Assembly: GCA_035574455.1 (NCBI GenBank)
Contig: DATLYT010000101.1
Coordinates: forward strand, 1-6,140
Direction: 5' to 3'
Origin: DATLYT01 sp035574455
Lineage (GTDB): Bacteria > Bacteroidota > Ignavibacteria > UBA10030
DNA length: 6,140 nt
This document shows positions 5,795 through 6,140 of this stretch, piece after piece. The translations under genes and the position numbers were made by a program. The notes under the pieces were generated by a model. That model did not search any database, was not told the origin of the DNA, and worked only from the letters and a program-made list of their open reading frames with translations. Within the stretch, counting starts at the first letter, position 1. The number at the start of each line of letters is the position of its first letter.

Positions 5795-5811
5795 GCCCCG
5801 TTCAACGGGGC
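5795..5811. repeat. GCCCCG/CGGGGC hairpin
   Basis: GCCCCG (5795-5800) and CGGGGC (5806-5811) form a 6-bp GC stem around TTCAA. The sequence CTTGCCCCG before and within it (5792-5800) recurs at 5811-5819, leading straight into the next hairpin. Confidence 0.55.
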
Positions 5812-5814
5812 TTG

Positions 5815-5837
5815 CCCCGACACGTCTTTCGTCGGGG
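5815..5837. repeat. CCCCGAC/GTCGGGG hairpin
   Basis: CCCCGAC (5815-5821) and GTCGGGG (5831-5837) form a 7-bp stem with a 9-nt loop. It starts 3 bp after the preceding hairpin and shares its CTTGCCCCG lead-in, so the two look like a duplicated or paired unit. Confidence 0.55.
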
Positions 5838-5865
5838 ACGGAATCTGCTCTACTGCCATTTTTCG

Positions 5866-5920
5866 ATGCCCGCTTTCCGCCAAAGGCGGATCCGCCTCTG
5901 GCGGAAAAATCCGCGGGCAT
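5866..5920. repeat. 55-nt compound hairpin with tandem palindromic core
   Basis: The outer arms ATGCCCGC (5866-5873) and GCGGGCAT (5913-5920) are perfect complements. Inside lies a 34-bp palindrome (5874-5907, centred on GGATCC) with a single mismatch, A5883 against C5898. In minus-strand RNA this pair becomes G-U, so the long arm pairs throughout. The core also reads as two tandem copies of TCCGCCnnnGGCGGA (5876-5890 and 5891-5905), so two small hairpins are an alternative fold. Five unpaired bases (5908-5912) make one side longer. The form is that of a dispersed intergenic palindromic repeat; no transposase is nearby. Confidence 0.75.
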
Positions 5921-5944
5921 GACAGGGTATTTTTGAGACCAGTT

Positions 5945-6140
5945 CTAGTAAAATTCCAACTCCGATGAATCACCAATGTTGATACGCTTGTAACTCCCGC
6001 GCACGATGGCGTTGCTCCCGACGATCGAATCTTCTAACAACGCATCGGACACCGTCGCCCCTTCGCTGATGATCGAATTCTTGATAACGGAGTTCTCCAC
6101 CCGCGCTCCCTCCGCAATCGTCGCATACGGACCGATCACT
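5945..6140 (-). CDS. sugar-phosphate nucleotidyltransferase, C-terminal hexapeptide-repeat end (partial, runs off right edge)
   Basis: Only the last 65 codons are present, ending in TAG. They carry the repeating hydrophobic-Gly/Asn pattern of a left-handed beta-helix: IGPYATIAEGARVENSVI, then NSIISEGATV, LLEDSIVGSNAIV and the closing INIGDSSELEF. This tail is typical of long nucleotidyltransferases of the glucose-1-phosphate thymidylyltransferase or mannose-1-phosphate guanylyltransferase type, which activate sugars for surface polysaccharides and whose catalytic domain would lie to the right of the window. Specificity cannot be read from the tail, and a hexapeptide acyltransferase is less likely but possible. 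The GTG at 6139-6137 is almost certainly an internal valine codon, because the helix would otherwise lack its first coils. The gene is followed by the 398-bp hairpin-rich gap, so it is probably not co-transcribed efficiently with metK. Confidence 0.75.
   Translation of the reverse strand, partial: VIGPYATIAEGARVENSVIKNSIISEGATVSDALLEDSIVGSNAIVRGSYKRINIGDSSELEFY

Larger units (their letters stand above)
5547..5944. other. 398-bp intergenic region rich in inverted repeats, no gene seen
   Basis: No open frame here looks like a protein: frames that cross it translate the palindromes themselves and lack recognisable domains. The region contains at least five hairpin-forming inverted repeats between 5663 and 5920 and a long-range inverted repeat between 5604 and 5734, listed separately. 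The part nearest metK (5557-5640) is AT-richer and should contain the 5' leader. I found no convincing -35/-10 pair for metK and no match to the SAM-I or SAM-II riboswitch consensus that I could recognise by eye. Confidence 0.7.

Noticed and set aside
5663..5920. CRISPR array
   Set aside because: The palindromes differ from one another and are irregularly spaced; there are no identical repeats with unique spacers and no cas gene.
5624..5976. Open frames crossing the hairpin region on both strands (114 codons on plus, 89 on minus)
   Set aside because: They translate palindromic repeat sequence, lack domains and ribosome sites, and overlap the nucleotidyltransferase end.
6137..6139. GTG at the right edge as the start of a small hexapeptide protein
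   Set aside because: The frame is open to the window edge and the first coil is already in progress, so an internal valine is far more likely.

Overview
The window holds seven protein-coding genes, all on the minus strand, so transcription runs from high to low coordinates. The likely source is a bacterium of the Bacteroidota/Chlorobi superphylum, perhaps Ignavibacteria or Kapabacteria-like. This is an inference from three things: a PorZ-like gene (the type IX secretion system is confined to that superphylum), near absence of Shine-Dalgarno motifs before most genes, and adjacent metK and ahcY. No rRNA marker is present, so the assignment is moderate.

Layout in transcription order. (1) 6140-5945: the last 65 codons of a sugar-phosphate nucleotidyltransferase, a left-handed hexapeptide-repeat tail. 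(2) 5944-5547: a 398-bp gap without a convincing gene, packed with inverted repeats, including a 55-nt compound hairpin, a terminator-like hairpin and a long-range 10-bp inverted repeat upstream of metK. (3) metK (TTG start at 5546) and ahcY, separated by 92 bp that contain a degenerate 7-bp tandem repeat. (4) 3030-2792: a 239-bp spacer with a well-formed sigma70-type promoter and a cluster of TGTGA half-sites. (5) A compact unit crp/fnr-like regulator, PHP phosphoesterase, ribH and porZ-like gene, with gaps of 48 and 6 bp and finally an 8-bp overlap; porZ runs off the left edge.

How the genes work together. MetK makes S-adenosylmethionine and AhcY removes the S-adenosylhomocysteine left after methyl transfer, so the pair forms the core of the activated methyl cycle. 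The regulator appears to start its own transcription unit; its recognition helix carries the Arg-Glu-x-x-x-Arg set that reads TGTGA in E. coli CRP, and TGTGA motifs surround its promoter, which suggests autoregulation. The downstream unit joins a nucleotide phosphatase-type PHP enzyme, a riboflavin pathway enzyme and a secretion-associated beta-propeller protein, which have no obvious common pathway.

Most coding content is ordinary housekeeping. The less explained signals are the hairpin-rich metK upstream region, which could be a structured regulatory leader or a nest of dispersed repeats, and the TGTGA cluster before the regulator gene. No mobile element, CRISPR array, tRNA or rRNA was seen.
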